A DNA stretch of 64,000 nt from JBAYIE01 sp041665785 (GTDB taxonomy: Bacteria > Bacteroidota > Bacteroidia > UKL13-3): NCBI GenBank assembly GCA_041665785.1, contig JBAYIE010000022.1, positions 8,859 through 72,858 on the forward strand. Direction: 5' to 3'. The notes beneath the pieces were generated by a model. The model did not search any database, was not told the DNA's origin, and saw only the letters and a program-made list of their open reading frames with translations. Position numbers and translations under genes: made by a program. Shown piece after piece: positions 8,838 to 18,370 of the stretch (within the stretch, counting starts at the first letter, position 1; every line of letters starts with the position of its first letter).

Positions 8838-10241
8838 ATGAACCTACGCTTCCTTTTGATCATTCTTTTAAACGGTCACTTCTTATCGGCTCAAAATCCA
8901 CAAATGAATATGGTGCTGATGAGCCACTGGAATGACACTTTACTGCCGGCAATTGATGGAGATCAGCGCTGGAATGATGTGATGGGCTGGAACGATACGG
9001 TTAAAAACCGCGAATACCTGATTGCGGGAAGCAATGATTCCATTTACTTTTTTGACATTACCAATCCTTTTATCATGGTTAAGTGCGCTGTATTTGAAGG
9101 TCATGCGCGCAATGCCATTAACCGGGATTACGAGACGTACAGCCATTATCTATACACTATAAGCGACCGCAGCTCACCTACCGGTGCCTTGCAGATTTTT
9201 GACATGCAGTATCTTCCCGACTCAGTTATAAAAGTATACGACAAGGATACATTCAGCATCAATACACATACCTTGTTTATTGAAGCAGCCAGTAAACGAT
9301 TGTATTTATGTACCAATACCTATAAACCTGCCGGATTCCGGTCGATGGCAGTATTCGATCTGAGCAATCCGGAACTTCCGGCATACATCGGTGAACTGGA
9401 TAAAACCCTCGGTTGTTCTTATACGCATGAAGTTTATATCCGGCGCGATACGGCTTATTGTTCGTGTGGCAATGCAGGATTGTTTATTGTAGATATGCGG
9501 GATCTGAACAATCAAAAATTGTTGGGATCCATTACTCCGCCATATGTGCAAAGTGGTTTCAATCACAGCGGCTGGCTGGATAGTACCGGGCGATACCTGA
9601 TGTTTACGGATGAAAACCAGGGATTGGGCATAAAAATTTACGATATCAGCGATAAAAATGATCCGCAATTTCTTACCGTTTTCAATTCACATCCGGGTGC
9701 ACTTCCGCACAATGCATATTGGAAAGGAGGCTTCGCGTATGTTTCCTCTTATGAAGACGGCGTTTATATTTATGACTTGCGCAACATTGCCTCTATCTTA
9801 CCTAATCAAAAACCATCCGTTGCAGCTTATTACGATACGTATACTTTGAATAAAGAAGGGGAATACCACGGTTTTCACGGTTGCTGGGGTGTTTGGCCGT
9901 ATTTAAAATCAGGATTGATCCTGGCCAGCGATATCAGTGAAGGATTGTTTGTATTCAGGCCATCAGATAATTTACCGGTAACAGAAATTGAATCCAATGC
10001 ATTGCAATTTGAGGCCTGGCCTAATCCATGCCAGGATGTGCTGAACATTCAATTAAGTCAGTATCATTTTTCAGATGTAAAAGTTGAATTAGTTGATTTG
10101 TTAGGGAAAATAATTGCAACATACTATTCCGATGCCGAAGGTAAATTAACACTACCAGTGACATCCTTTCATTCCGGAATGTACATAATTCGTGCAAGCA
10201 ACATTTCCGGAGCCTACATCAAAAAGATCGTAGTGGAATAA
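8838..10241 (+). CDS. Choice-of-anchor B / LVIVD beta-propeller protein with T9SS sorting domain
   Basis: A 467-residue secreted protein. It has a short signal peptide (MNLRFLLIILLNGHFLSAQ), then repeated blades of the type YFFDITNPF, AVFDLSNPE, LFIVDMRDL, IKIYDISDK and VYIYDLRNI, the LVIVD-type beta-propeller seen in choice-of-anchor B proteins. The HTHEV-like motif (CSYTHEVYIRRDTAYC) and HNAYWKGG are also typical. The last 75 residues (FEAWPNPCQDVLNIQLS to SGAYIKKIVVE) form a type A T9SS C-terminal domain, so the protein should cross the outer membrane through T9SS and be anchored or released. Function is unknown. A TATCTTTA box at 8825-8832 lies just before the ATG. Confidence 0.85.
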   Translation: MNLRFLLIILLNGHFLSAQNPQMNMVLMSHWNDTLLPAIDGDQRWNDVMGWNDTVKNREYLIAGSNDSIYFFDITNPFIMVKCAVFEGHARNAINRDYETYSHYLYTISDRSSPTGALQIFDMQYLPDSVIKVYDKDTFSINTHTLFIEAASKRLYLCTNTYKPAGFRSMAVFDLSNPELPAYIGELDKTLGCSYTHEVYIRRDTAYCSCGNAGLFIVDMRDLNNQKLLGSITPPYVQSGFNHSGWLDSTGRYLMFTDENQGLGIKIYDISDKNDPQFLTVFNSHPGALPHNAYWKGGFAYVSSYEDGVYIYDLRNIASILPNQKPSVAAYYDTYTLNKEGEYHGFHGCWGVWPYLKSGLILASDISEGLFVFRPSDNLPVTEIESNALQFEAWPNPCQDVLNIQLSQYHFSDVKVELVDLLGKIIATYYSDAEGKLTLPVTSFHSGMYIIRASNISGAYIKKIVVE

Positions 10242-10299
10242 CCCTCCGTTAAACTATTAAGGACAGACGTCATCCAAGTGGTACTAAACTAAATTCAGT

Positions 10300-10713
10300 A
10301 TGAAAATGAAGAAATGGTTATTGTACGGTTTGACTGCTTTATTGATCTCAACCGCTTACACTGCGAGTGCGCAAAAAAGAAACAAAAAAACACCCGACAT
10401 TAATCAGCGGGTTGAACATATGAGTAAAAAACTCAATCTGAATGCCGACCAGCAAATAAAACTCAAAGCCATTCTGACGAAATCGCGTGAAGATGCAATC
10501 GTGATTCGAAAAGAAAATACAACACAGGAAACACGCCGGCCAAAAATGCTGGAGTTAGTAAAATCAACTGATCAGCAAATCAGCAGTATGCTGGATGCAA
10601 AGCAACTGGAGTTATACAAGCAACATAAAGCCGAACGCAAAAAAGAGTTAAAGGGAAAGCGAAATAAGAAACAAAGTGAACTTCACGAACTGGAAGATGA
10701 AGGGATTCTGTAA
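10300..10713 (+). CDS. Small exported Spy/CpxP-like helical protein
   Basis: A 137-residue protein with a signal peptide (KKWLLYGLTALLISTAYTASAQ) and a highly charged helical body. The stretch EHMSKKLNLNADQQIKLKAI resembles the LTxxQ-type motif of Spy/CpxP-like periplasmic chaperones, with a second similar segment SSMLDAKQLELYKQHKAE. The tail is lysine-rich (KKELKGKRNKKQSE). Periplasmic location is likely. Function is not known and the resemblance may be only structural. It converges with uvrB, with one base between the stop codons and no room for a separate terminator. A second in-frame ATG at 10306 is possible. Confidence 0.6.
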   Translation: MKMKKWLLYGLTALLISTAYTASAQKRNKKTPDINQRVEHMSKKLNLNADQQIKLKAILTKSREDAIVIRKENTTQETRRPKMLELVKSTDQQISSMLDAKQLELYKQHKAERKKELKGKRNKKQSELHELEDEGIL

Positions 10714-10714
10714 A

Positions 10715-12733
10715 TTATTTTGATGCCTTTTCCTTTAAGGCCATCCATTCATCGCGTAATCGGGCTGCTTCCATAAAATCCATTTCGCGTGAAGCCCGCT
10801 GCATTTTCTTTTCGGTTTCCTGAATCAGTTTCTGCAATTGCGTTTCGTTGAGATTGGTATACACAGGATCAGCTGCAATATTGAATTCTTCCGGTTCCTC
10901 ATAATAATGCAATTCGCTGTGATGTCCGTCAGCCACCGAGGTTTGCTTCATGATATCATCTTTGGATTTCACAATGGTTTTTGGCGTTATGCCATGTTCG
11001 CGGTTATAAATGATCTGTTTTTCGCGTTTGTGTTCATTATCGGTTATGGTTCGTTGCATGCTATCGGTGATGCGATCGGCATACATGATCACCCGGCCTC
11101 TTTCGTTTCTTGCAGCACGGCCAATGGTTTGGGTCAATGAGGTCTGGCTTCGCAAGAATCCTTCCTTATCGGCATCCATGATGGCAACCAGGGAAACTTC
11201 CGGCAAATCGAGTCCTTCGCGCAAGAGGTTAACGCCAACCAATACATCGAACTTTCCTAAACGTAAATCGCGCAGAATTTCTACCCGTTCCAATGTTTTG
11301 ACTTCACTGTGGATGTAACGCGACCGAATATTTAATTTGGCCAGATAACGGGTCAATTCTTCAGCCATTCGTTTCGTAAGGGTAGTTACCAAAATCCGGT
11401 CTCCTGATTTTGCTACCTTATCAATTTCGTCCAGCAAATCATCCACCTGGTTTATGCAAGGTCTGACTTCAATAACCGGATCCAGCAATCCTGTTGGCCG
11501 GATTACCTGTTCCACGATCACTCCTTCGGCTTCGCGGATCTCATAATCTGCCGGTGTCGCACTCACGTATATCGTTTGCCCAACAAGGGATTCGAACTCA
11601 TTGAACTGCAGCGGACGATTATCCAGTGCTGAAGGCAACCGAAATCCAAATTCTACCAGATTTTCTTTCCGGCTCCGGTCACCTCCATACATTGCACGCA
11701 GCTGTGGCATGGTAACATGGCTCTCGTCGATAACCACCAAAAAATCCTTTGGAAAATAATCAATCAGGCAAAACGGACGGTCACCCGATTTGCGGTTATC
11801 CATATAGCGCGAATAATTCTCAATACCGCTGCAATACCCAAGTTCCCGCATCATTTCCATATCGAAATTGGTTCGTTCTTCGAGGCGTTTTGCTTCCAGT
11901 ACTTTACCGGTTGATTTGAAATATTCAATCTGCTCTACCAAATCGTCCTGGATTTCGTGAATGGCCCGCTGCAATTGATCCTTAGGTGTTACATAAATAT
12001 TAGCCGGAAATATGGCGATATCGGATAACTCTTCTTCTTTTCTCCCCGATACCGGGTTGATTACTTCCAGTCCTTCAATTTCGTTTCCAAAAAAAGTAAT
12101 CCGAAATGCAAAGTCGGCATAGGCCGGATACACATCCAATACATCGCCTTTTACCCTGAAAGTTCCTCGGTTAAAATCAGCAGTGGTTCTACTGTACAAG
12201 GCATCTACCAGCGCATACAAAACGGTGTTGCGGGCAATAACCTGACCTTTGTGCAACCGGATGATGCTGTTTTCGTAATCTTTTGGATTACCGGCACCGT
12301 ATATACAACTGACCGAAGCAACCACAATCACATCCCTCCTGCCGGAAAGTAAGGAGGACGTTGTTTTCAAACGCATTTTCTCAATTTCTTCGTTGATGTT
12401 GAGATCTTTTTCGATATAGGTATTCGTTGACGGAATAAAAGCTTCCGGCTGATAATAATCGTAATAGGATACGAAATATTCAACTGCGTTCTCCGGGAAA
12501 AATTGTTTGAATTCACCATACAACTGAGCCACCAGTGTTTTGTTGTGGCTGATCACCAATGTTGGTCGTTGTACATTTTGAATCAGGTTGGCAATGGTAT
12601 ATGTTTTACCTGAGCCGGTAACTCCGAGGAGTACCTGTGCACGATCGCCGCGCAATGTGCCCTCAGTAAGAGCTGCAATGGCCGTAGGTTGATCTCCTGT
12701 TGGCTGATATTCGGAAGTTAGTTTAAAATCCAC
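10715..12733 (-). CDS. uvrB: UvrABC excinuclease subunit B
   Basis: UvrB is the damage-verifying helicase of nucleotide excision repair; it forms the UvrA2B2 complex, loads on the lesion and recruits UvrC. Visible are the Walker A loop LLGVTGSGKTYTIA, the beta-hairpin YFVSYYDYYQPEAFIP, Walker B VIDESH, motif V/VI GVNLLREGLDLPEV and QTIGRAARN, and the C-terminal UVR motif (KMQRASREMDFMEAARLRDE) that binds UvrC. I place the start at GTG 12733 (VDFKLTSEYQPTGDQP), giving 672 residues, the normal family size. The open frame runs to 12817 but that extension looks unlike UvrB. It is divergent from the cobalamin adenosyltransferase gene. Confidence 0.96.
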   Translation of the reverse strand: MDFKLTSEYQPTGDQPTAIAALTEGTLRGDRAQVLLGVTGSGKTYTIANLIQNVQRPTLVISHNKTLVAQLYGEFKQFFPENAVEYFVSYYDYYQPEAFIPSTNTYIEKDLNINEEIEKMRLKTTSSLLSGRRDVIVVASVSCIYGAGNPKDYENSIIRLHKGQVIARNTVLYALVDALYSRTTADFNRGTFRVKGDVLDVYPAYADFAFRITFFGNEIEGLEVINPVSGRKEEELSDIAIFPANIYVTPKDQLQRAIHEIQDDLVEQIEYFKSTGKVLEAKRLEERTNFDMEMMRELGYCSGIENYSRYMDNRKSGDRPFCLIDYFPKDFLVVIDESHVTMPQLRAMYGGDRSRKENLVEFGFRLPSALDNRPLQFNEFESLVGQTIYVSATPADYEIREAEGVIVEQVIRPTGLLDPVIEVRPCINQVDDLLDEIDKVAKSGDRILVTTLTKRMAEELTRYLAKLNIRSRYIHSEVKTLERVEILRDLRLGKFDVLVGVNLLREGLDLPEVSLVAIMDADKEGFLRSQTSLTQTIGRAARNERGRVIMYADRITDSMQRTITDNEHKREKQIIYNREHGITPKTIVKSKDDIMKQTSVADGHHSELHYYEEPEEFNIAADPVYTNLNETQLQKLIQETEKKMQRASREMDFMEAARLRDEWMALKEKASK

Positions 12734-12861
12734 CAGACGAAGATATAAAATTCGAAGGGTGACGGGAATATATGAGGAAGAAAAGTTATAGCATTCCTTT
12801 ACAAATGAGCGCAGCATAAATTGCCTTCAATTTCCTTTCTTTGTTATTCAATGCTACACGT

Positions 12862-13416
12862 ATGACTTTTAAAATATATACCAAAACGGGAGATAAGGGT
12901 GAAACATCTTTGATCGGTGGAAAGCGCGTCCCCAAATACGATTTGCGCATCGAATGTTACGGTACGGTAGATGAACTCAATTCGTATATCGGACTCATTA
13001 CCGATTCGTTGGGAATGGAACATACACATCCGGTTTTGTACGAAATTCAGGATCGCCTGTTTACTATTGGTTCGGTATTGGCCAGTGATCCATCGCATAC
13101 AAAAATGAAAATTCCGGATCTGCACGAGAGTGATATTACATTACTGGAATCGGAAATGGACCGCATGGATGCGGAACTTCCAGAGTTGAAAAACTTTATA
13201 CTCCCCGGTGGACATCCGGTTTCATCGCAATGCCATATTGCCCGTTGTGTTTGCCGGAGGGCTGAACGTTTAACGGTTCATCTGGCTTCAGAATCGGAAG
13301 TACCTGAAATGGTGATTCGCTACCTCAACCGCCTGAGCGATTACCTGTTTATGTTGGCACGTATGGTATTGAAACAAAACAATGCTTCAGAAGTGGTTTG
13401 GAAACCCCGCATATAA
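12862..13416 (+). CDS. Cob(I)yrinic acid a,c-diamide adenosyltransferase, PduO type
   Basis: This enzyme transfers the adenosyl group of ATP to cob(I)alamin, making adenosylcobalamin for B12-dependent enzymes. The ATP-binding N-terminus KIYTKTGDKGETSLIGGKRV is diagnostic of the PduO family, followed by GTVDELNSYIGL and, near the C-terminus, HIARCVCRRAERL and LNRLSDYLFMLAR, which include the conserved Arg and Asp/Asn residues. Length 184 is typical. The start is ATG 12862 (MTFKIYTKTG); a TTG at 12841 would add seven residues unlike the family. It links functionally to the B12 uptake locus at 24.8-30.4 kb, although the genes are 12 kb apart. Confidence 0.93.
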   Translation: MTFKIYTKTGDKGETSLIGGKRVPKYDLRIECYGTVDELNSYIGLITDSLGMEHTHPVLYEIQDRLFTIGSVLASDPSHTKMKIPDLHESDITLLESEMDRMDAELPELKNFILPGGHPVSSQCHIARCVCRRAERLTVHLASESEVPEMVIRYLNRLSDYLFMLARMVLKQNNASEVVWKPRI

Positions 13417-13488
13417 TTTGTCTTCCCTAAAACAAATCGGGTGCTCATTCGTTTGGAATAGAACCTTTTAACCTTCATAAAATCCTGC

Positions 13489-15861
13489 ATGTTTCGTTTT
13501 CTGTTGCTGTGCATTCTTCTTTCCATTCAATTCAGCGATTTAAAAGCGCAGGATAGCAGTTTTCGTTTAAGCGGAATTGTGAAAGACGAGTCCGCTCTTT
13601 TTGAATTGCCCGGTGCGAGCGTGATGATAAAAGAAACGAAAGCCGGAATGATTGCGGATGCAAACGGAGCATTTCATTTTGATTTACCTCCTGGAGTTTA
13701 CAATCTCATCATCAGTTACCTGGGCTATGAGAATTACGAAACCAAAATCAAACTCTTTGCTTCGAAAAAAATTACAATCAAAATGCAATCAAAATCGATT
13801 GTAAGCAAGGAGGCATTGATTACCGGACAACGGAGCGATAAAAACATCACGAGCACCGAAATGAGCCGGGTTGAGCTGAGTGGAGAAAAAATAAAAAGTT
13901 TACCGGTAATTCTGGGTGAACCGGATGTACTCAAATCCATCACCTTGTTACCGGGTATAAAAAGTGGTGGCGAAGGTAGTACAGGTTTTTATGTACGGGG
14001 AGGCGGACCTGATCAAAACCTGGTATTGATGGACGATGCGGTGATTTATAATCCTGCTCATTTACTGGGTTTTCTTTCTGTCTTTAATACCGATGCTGTT
14101 CGCAATGCCGAAGTCATAAAAGGCGGAATGCCGGCCAATTACGGAGGACGTTTGTCCTCGGTTTTGAATGTGGGATTGAAAGAAGGCGATGATCAAAAAT
14201 TCAGGGTTAACGGAGGGGTGGGATTGATTTCATCACGTCTGATGCTTGAAGGCCCGGTAAAAAAAGATAAAAGCGGTATCATGGTAGCTGCCCGGCGGAC
14301 GTATATTGATCAATTGGTAAAGCCATTCTTAACCGAAGAGCAAAGAGCCAATGGTTATTATTTTTATGACCTCAACCTGAAGTTTCATTATTACATCACA
14401 ACGAAAGATAAAATTTTCTTTTCAGCGTATTTCGGTCGCGATATTTTCAATTTTAAAAGTCCGACCAATGCCGAAGTAACCTTCAAAACAGGTTGGGGAA
14501 ATGCTGCCTCAACCCTCCGATGGTTCCATTCATTCAATCCGAAATTTTACACCAATACTGCATTGATCTATAACCGTTACGACTTGAACAACGAATTCAG
14601 TTTCGGAACCAACGGATTTAAATTATCCTCCGGTCTGGAAGACTGGACCCTCAAACAGGATTATACTTTGCTTGCCGGAAAACACGCAGTTAAAACCGGC
14701 TGGCAATATATTTATCACACCTTTAAACCCGGCATTGCATCCGGACAAGTGGGTACCATATCCATCAACGAAGAAATAAACCGGCAATATGCACACGAAG
14801 CGGCGTTATATGCTTTAGATGAATGGAAAATAGGATCCCGGTGGATCATCAACGGTGGATTACGAGCTGTTTTATTCATGCAGGTTGGGCCGTACACCGA
14901 GCGTATTTTCGACGATCAGGAAATTGAAGTTGGGATCGGAAAAGCATATGCCGATGGTGAACCCATTGTTACGTATCCCGGTCTGGAACCAAGATTTGCT
15001 GCAACATACCTGATCAATTCCAGTACATCATTGAAAGCTTCGTTCACGCAAACGTATCAGTTTTTGCATCTGGCAACCACCAGCGGAGCACAATTTCCAG
15101 CCGATTTATGGGTACCCAGTTCGCAGAAGGTAAAGCCACAGCGGGCTTATCAATATGTTTTGGGGGCGTATAAAAACTTTCAGAACAACGAATACGAAAC
15201 TTCAATAGAAGCTTATTATAAACCTATGTTGAACCAGATTGAGTTCAAACCCGGTGCACAATTGTTTTTTAATCAAAACCTCGAAAACGAAATGATTTTC
15301 GGACAAGGTTTGTCCTATGGAGTTGAACTTTTCGTCAAAAAGAAATTCGGAAAATTCAATGGCTGGGTGGGTTATACATGGAGCCGCACTACACGTCAGT
15401 TCGACGAATTGAATTACAGTAAACCTTTTTTCTTCCGGTATGATCGTACGCACGATATGAGTCTTGTGCTCTCGTATCAATTCAATGCCAAATGGAGCGG
15501 TGCGATGGTATTTGTTTACGGAACAGGCAATGCCGCAACCTTGCCAACCGGCCGTTATACGTATGAGCCTGGTTACGACATTAATGAGAACAAACCTAAA
15601 ATTACTTTCATTGATGTGTATGATCAGATCAATGCGTATCGACTGCCGGCCTATCACCGGCTCGATGTCTCTGCTACCTATCAACAAAAGAAAACGGAGA
15701 AATTTGAATCTTCCTGGAACTTTTCTATTTACAATGTTTACAACCGCGCTAACCCCTACTTCATTTATTTTGTACCTGATCTGGAAGCGTTAAAAGTTAA
15801 GGCCTATATGGTGTATTTGTTTCCTATTGTTCCTTCCATTGCCTGGAATTTTAAATTCTAA
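13489..15861 (+). CDS. TonB-dependent receptor with N-terminal carboxypeptidase-like domain
   Basis: A 790-residue outer-membrane receptor. It has a signal peptide (FRFLLLCILLSIQFSDLKAQ), a CarboxypepD_reg-like domain at residues 27-100 (SGIVKDESALFELPGASVMI, LPPGVYNLIISYLGYENYE), then a plug domain (GFYVRGGGPDQNLVLMDDAV, ending in the GGMPANYGGRLSSVLNV segment) and a 22-strand-type barrel to the end. The terminal residues IAWNFKF give the aromatic C-terminus expected for outer-membrane barrels. The substrate is unknown. It is followed 2 bp later by a DUF4249 lipoprotein, a frequent receptor partner in Bacteroidota. Confidence 0.92.
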   Translation: MFRFLLLCILLSIQFSDLKAQDSSFRLSGIVKDESALFELPGASVMIKETKAGMIADANGAFHFDLPPGVYNLIISYLGYENYETKIKLFASKKITIKMQSKSIVSKEALITGQRSDKNITSTEMSRVELSGEKIKSLPVILGEPDVLKSITLLPGIKSGGEGSTGFYVRGGGPDQNLVLMDDAVIYNPAHLLGFLSVFNTDAVRNAEVIKGGMPANYGGRLSSVLNVGLKEGDDQKFRVNGGVGLISSRLMLEGPVKKDKSGIMVAARRTYIDQLVKPFLTEEQRANGYYFYDLNLKFHYYITTKDKIFFSAYFGRDIFNFKSPTNAEVTFKTGWGNAASTLRWFHSFNPKFYTNTALIYNRYDLNNEFSFGTNGFKLSSGLEDWTLKQDYTLLAGKHAVKTGWQYIYHTFKPGIASGQVGTISINEEINRQYAHEAALYALDEWKIGSRWIINGGLRAVLFMQVGPYTERIFDDQEIEVGIGKAYADGEPIVTYPGLEPRFAATYLINSSTSLKASFTQTYQFLHLATTSGAQFPADLWVPSSQKVKPQRAYQYVLGAYKNFQNNEYETSIEAYYKPMLNQIEFKPGAQLFFNQNLENEMIFGQGLSYGVELFVKKKFGKFNGWVGYTWSRTTRQFDELNYSKPFFFRYDRTHDMSLVLSYQFNAKWSGAMVFVYGTGNAATLPTGRYTYEPGYDINENKPKITFIDVYDQINAYRLPAYHRLDVSATYQQKKTEKFESSWNFSIYNVYNRANPYFIYFVPDLEALKVKAYMVYLFPIVPSIAWNFKF

Positions 15862-15863
15862 AC

Positions 15864-16739
15864 ATGAAAAGATTTACTCCATATATAGTTTTAATGATGG
15901 CTTCGTGGTTATTGATTTCCTGTGAGAAAGAAGTAACGGTAGATTTACCGGAAGGAAAGAAATTCTTTGTGGTGGAAGCCAGCATCAACCAAATGTTTCC
16001 TAACCTCAATTATGTTTTCATTACCAAATCGATGGATTATTTTAATCCGGATTTGAGTTTATTTGGCGTTAAAGATGCCCTCGTATATATCACGCCTGGA
16101 ACTATCGCAGGTACCGATACAGCATACGATATTGCCAATCGCATTCAATTGTACGATATTCAAACAGTTCCGGGTGTAGACCAGTTTCTCAACGGCTTTA
16201 ACGGAATATACTTCAATGTAAATTTAAGTCCTCAGGTGGGTGTTCCCTACCTGCTCGAAATTGAGGTTGAAGGTCAAAAAATAACCGGAACAACCGTAAT
16301 TCCACCTGTAGTAGAAATCGATACCCTTATATACAAAATCAATTACGATCTGGCCGAAGGAGATACGGATATTTTTGTGACGTTCGAATTTACCGATGGA
16401 CCGGAGCAAAATAATTACCGTTTGTTTCGCTACAAAAGCTATAACCCGTTGCTGATAGGCTGGGGAACAGCTGATTTTACGAGGCTTTTCGACGACGCTT
16501 TATTGAATAACGGAACACGACCCTATTCATTTTTCTCACCGTATGATTACAGCGATACCTTAAATCTGTACCTGACTTCAATTGGCCGAAAAGAATATTT
16601 ATTCTGGCAATCATACGGAACTGCACGCAACAACGGTGGTCCATTTGCTACACCGACAGAGGTAACTTCTACCTTGCAGGGTGCCATTGGCTCTTTTACA
16701 GGATATGGTGTAAGTTTCAGGCGGGTCATTTTGCAATAA
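15864..16739 (+). CDS. DUF4249 family outer-membrane-associated lipoprotein
   Basis: A 291-residue lipoprotein with signal peptide and lipobox WLLISC, Cys at residue 20. The following sequence EKEVTVDLPEGKKFFVVEA and the tail region SRRVILQ-like end match the general DUF4249 pattern of proteins encoded right after TonB receptors of the same type. Its stop-to-start distance from the receptor is 2 bp, so the two are surely one transcript. It is probably a surface or periplasmic partner of the receptor, by analogy with other receptor-lipoprotein pairs; ligand unknown. Confidence 0.85.
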   Translation: MKRFTPYIVLMMASWLLISCEKEVTVDLPEGKKFFVVEASINQMFPNLNYVFITKSMDYFNPDLSLFGVKDALVYITPGTIAGTDTAYDIANRIQLYDIQTVPGVDQFLNGFNGIYFNVNLSPQVGVPYLLEIEVEGQKITGTTVIPPVVEIDTLIYKINYDLAEGDTDIFVTFEFTDGPEQNNYRLFRYKSYNPLLIGWGTADFTRLFDDALLNNGTRPYSFFSPYDYSDTLNLYLTSIGRKEYLFWQSYGTARNNGGPFATPTEVTSTLQGAIGSFTGYGVSFRRVILQ

Positions 16740-16785
16740 TAGATTCCCAAACAAATGCATGATTCAGCGAATGGATTGATGCATG

Positions 16786-16793
16786 TATATTTG
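16786..16793 (+). promoter_or_regulatory. Possible Bacteroidota -7 box TATATTTG before the hydrolase gene
   Basis: TATATTTG matches the Bacteroidota -7 consensus TAnnTTTG exactly and ends 6 bases before the chosen ATG at 16800. No clear TTTG -33 element is at the usual 17-23 bp distance, so this could be chance. If real, the message would be nearly leaderless. Confidence 0.3.
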
Positions 16794-16799
16794 CCTCTT

Positions 16800-17576
16800 A
16801 TGTTGCAACTCCATTTTAAACGCTACGGTGAAACAGGGACTCCCCTGCTGATTTTACACGGATTTCTGGGCTCACTCGACAACTGGCATACATTGGCAAC
16901 TGCATTGGGTGAAGCAGGTTTTGTAGTATTTGCAATCGATCAGCGCAATCATGGAAAATCGCCTCATACCCGTGAACACAGTTTGCAACTGATGGCCGAT
17001 GATGTAAAAGATTTTTGCCAACAACAGCAATTAAACTCCGTCATCTTGTTGGGTCATTCCATGGGTGGAAAAGTGGCGATGCGATTTGCGTTGGATCATC
17101 CTGAAAAAGTGGCACGGCTGATTGTAGCCGATATAGCACCGCGGGCATATAAACCGGGCGCTCACGATGAAGTATTTAAAGCTATTTTTAATGTTCAACT
17201 TGATAAAATTGCTACGCGCAAAGAAGCTGAAGAGCAAATGAAAGCCTGGCTGGGTGATTTCGGAACACGGCAATTTATACTGAAAAGTCTGGAGCGGACT
17301 GAATCCGGATTTAAATGGAAATTTAATATTGAAACCTTATACCGCGAATACAATCAGGCAATTCTTGCTGTAGAAAACGATACCCCGGTTAATGTGCCTG
17401 CGTTGTTTATCCGGGGTGCTTTATCGTTGTATGTGCGGGAAGAGGACAAATCCGGAATCATACAATTGTTTCCGCAAGCGCAATTCGAGACCATTGAAAA
17501 CGCAGGACATTGGCTGCATGCCGATCAACCGGCATTGTTTTTAGCCAAAATTTTAGGCTTTGTAAAACAGCAATAA
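16800..17576 (+). CDS. Alpha/beta hydrolase (YbfF-like esterase)
   Basis: A 258-residue cytoplasmic alpha/beta-fold hydrolase without signal peptide. The order of landmarks is the oxyanion-hole region LILHGFLGSLDNWHTLA, the DQRNHGKSPHT turn, the nucleophile elbow GHSMGGKVA (catalytic Ser), and the C-terminal catalytic His in ENAGHWLHADQP. DQRNHGxS together with GHSMGGK is characteristic of the YbfF-type esterases, acting on short acyl esters or thioesters in vitro. I start at ATG 16800 (MLQLHFKRYGETG); the frame is open to 16755 but the extra residues do not look conserved. Confidence 0.85.
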   Translation: MLQLHFKRYGETGTPLLILHGFLGSLDNWHTLATALGEAGFVVFAIDQRNHGKSPHTREHSLQLMADDVKDFCQQQQLNSVILLGHSMGGKVAMRFALDHPEKVARLIVADIAPRAYKPGAHDEVFKAIFNVQLDKIATRKEAEEQMKAWLGDFGTRQFILKSLERTESGFKWKFNIETLYREYNQAILAVENDTPVNVPALFIRGALSLYVREEDKSGIIQLFPQAQFETIENAGHWLHADQPALFLAKILGFVKQQ

Positions 17577-17685
17577 ACTATTCAACTGATTATCGCTAAA
17601 ATTAATATTGGATAGCAATGCTAAATACATAACGCTATAAAACAAAGTGCTTAATCCAACGGTTAAATATTTGTATATTAGCACA

Positions 17686-18210
17686 GTGAAGCAATCAAAG
17701 CAAACAGGACTTGATTTTATCGTTGATAAGTTGACAAATTCAATTGAAAATACCTCAACAGGTGAGGTGTTCGACACGGAGATTGTACGATTGACAAGTA
17801 AGGATATTAAGCAGATAATTAAGTCACATTGGCAATTTGACTGGACCAAAGAACTGCATGATAAGACGAAAGAAATCTATAAGTTGACAACAGTCAACAA
17901 TCCATACATCATACAAGGACTTATAAGTCTTGAAGATATGGGTGATCATATATTCATGCATCTTATAGAAAGCGCCAAATTCAATCGGAATAAGAATAAA
18001 ATTTATTATGGTGTTCCGGGCAATTTAGTTGCATTTGCATGTAAAGTTGCAGTGGACAAAGGATATCAAGGATTCCTGGCTTTTGACGCTAAATCCGCAT
18101 TAATAAGGCATTATCAGCAATCACTTGGGGCAACTCACTTTCGTGGACTTCGAATGTTTATAGAACCAAAATCAGCGATAAAACTAATTTCTCAATATTT
18201 TAAATCATAA
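17686..18210 (+). CDS. GNAT-like acetyltransferase-fold protein, conserved hypothetical
   Basis: About 174 residues, soluble. The region GVPGNLVAFACKVAVDKGY followed by GFLAFDAKSALIRHYQQSLG resembles the acetyl-CoA-binding motif A and the following strand-helix of GNAT acetyltransferases, and HLIESAKFNRNKNKIYYGVP leads into it. The substrate is unknown. Start choice is uncertain: GTG 17686 begins MKQSKQTGLDFIVDKLTN, GTG 17647 would add 13 residues. It is followed after 4 bp by a 51-residue basic protein, so the two form a tight pair. By eye this stretch is more A/T-rich than its neighbours, which suggests acquisition. Some GNAT proteins are toxins with small antitoxin partners; that parallel is inference. 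Confidence 0.6.
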   Translation: MKQSKQTGLDFIVDKLTNSIENTSTGEVFDTEIVRLTSKDIKQIIKSHWQFDWTKELHDKTKEIYKLTTVNNPYIIQGLISLEDMGDHIFMHLIESAKFNRNKNKIYYGVPGNLVAFACKVAVDKGYQGFLAFDAKSALIRHYQQSLGATHFRGLRMFIEPKSAIKLISQYFKS

Positions 18211-18214
18211 TAAA

Positions 18215-18370
18215 ATGGGATTAATAAAAGAACCGAAGAACGTTGATTTTTCAATTAAATCAGAACCATGGACTCAGAAAGAGCTTGCTGACTTCAGGAA
18301 ATTGATGAAAGAAATTAAGAGCAAATTGGTTAAAGTAAGAAGGTCAAAAAGGAAAAAGCAGGTTACCTAA
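18215..18370 (+). CDS. Small basic protein (51 aa) paired with the GNAT-like gene
   Basis: A 51-residue frame starting ATG 18215, four bases after the GNAT-like stop codon, ending TAA 18368-18370. It begins MGLIKEPKNVDFSIKSEPWT, continues with an acidic-basic helix (KELADFRKLMKEIKSKL) and ends in a strongly basic tail (VRRSKRKKQ). There is no signal peptide, membrane segment or cysteine. The composition suggests nucleic-acid or partner-protein binding. It is likely a real gene because of the tight spacing and non-random composition. Its function is unknown; a role as regulator or antitoxin of the upstream protein is speculation. Confidence 0.6.
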   Translation: MGLIKEPKNVDFSIKSEPWTQKELADFRKLMKEIKSKLVKVRRSKRKKQVT

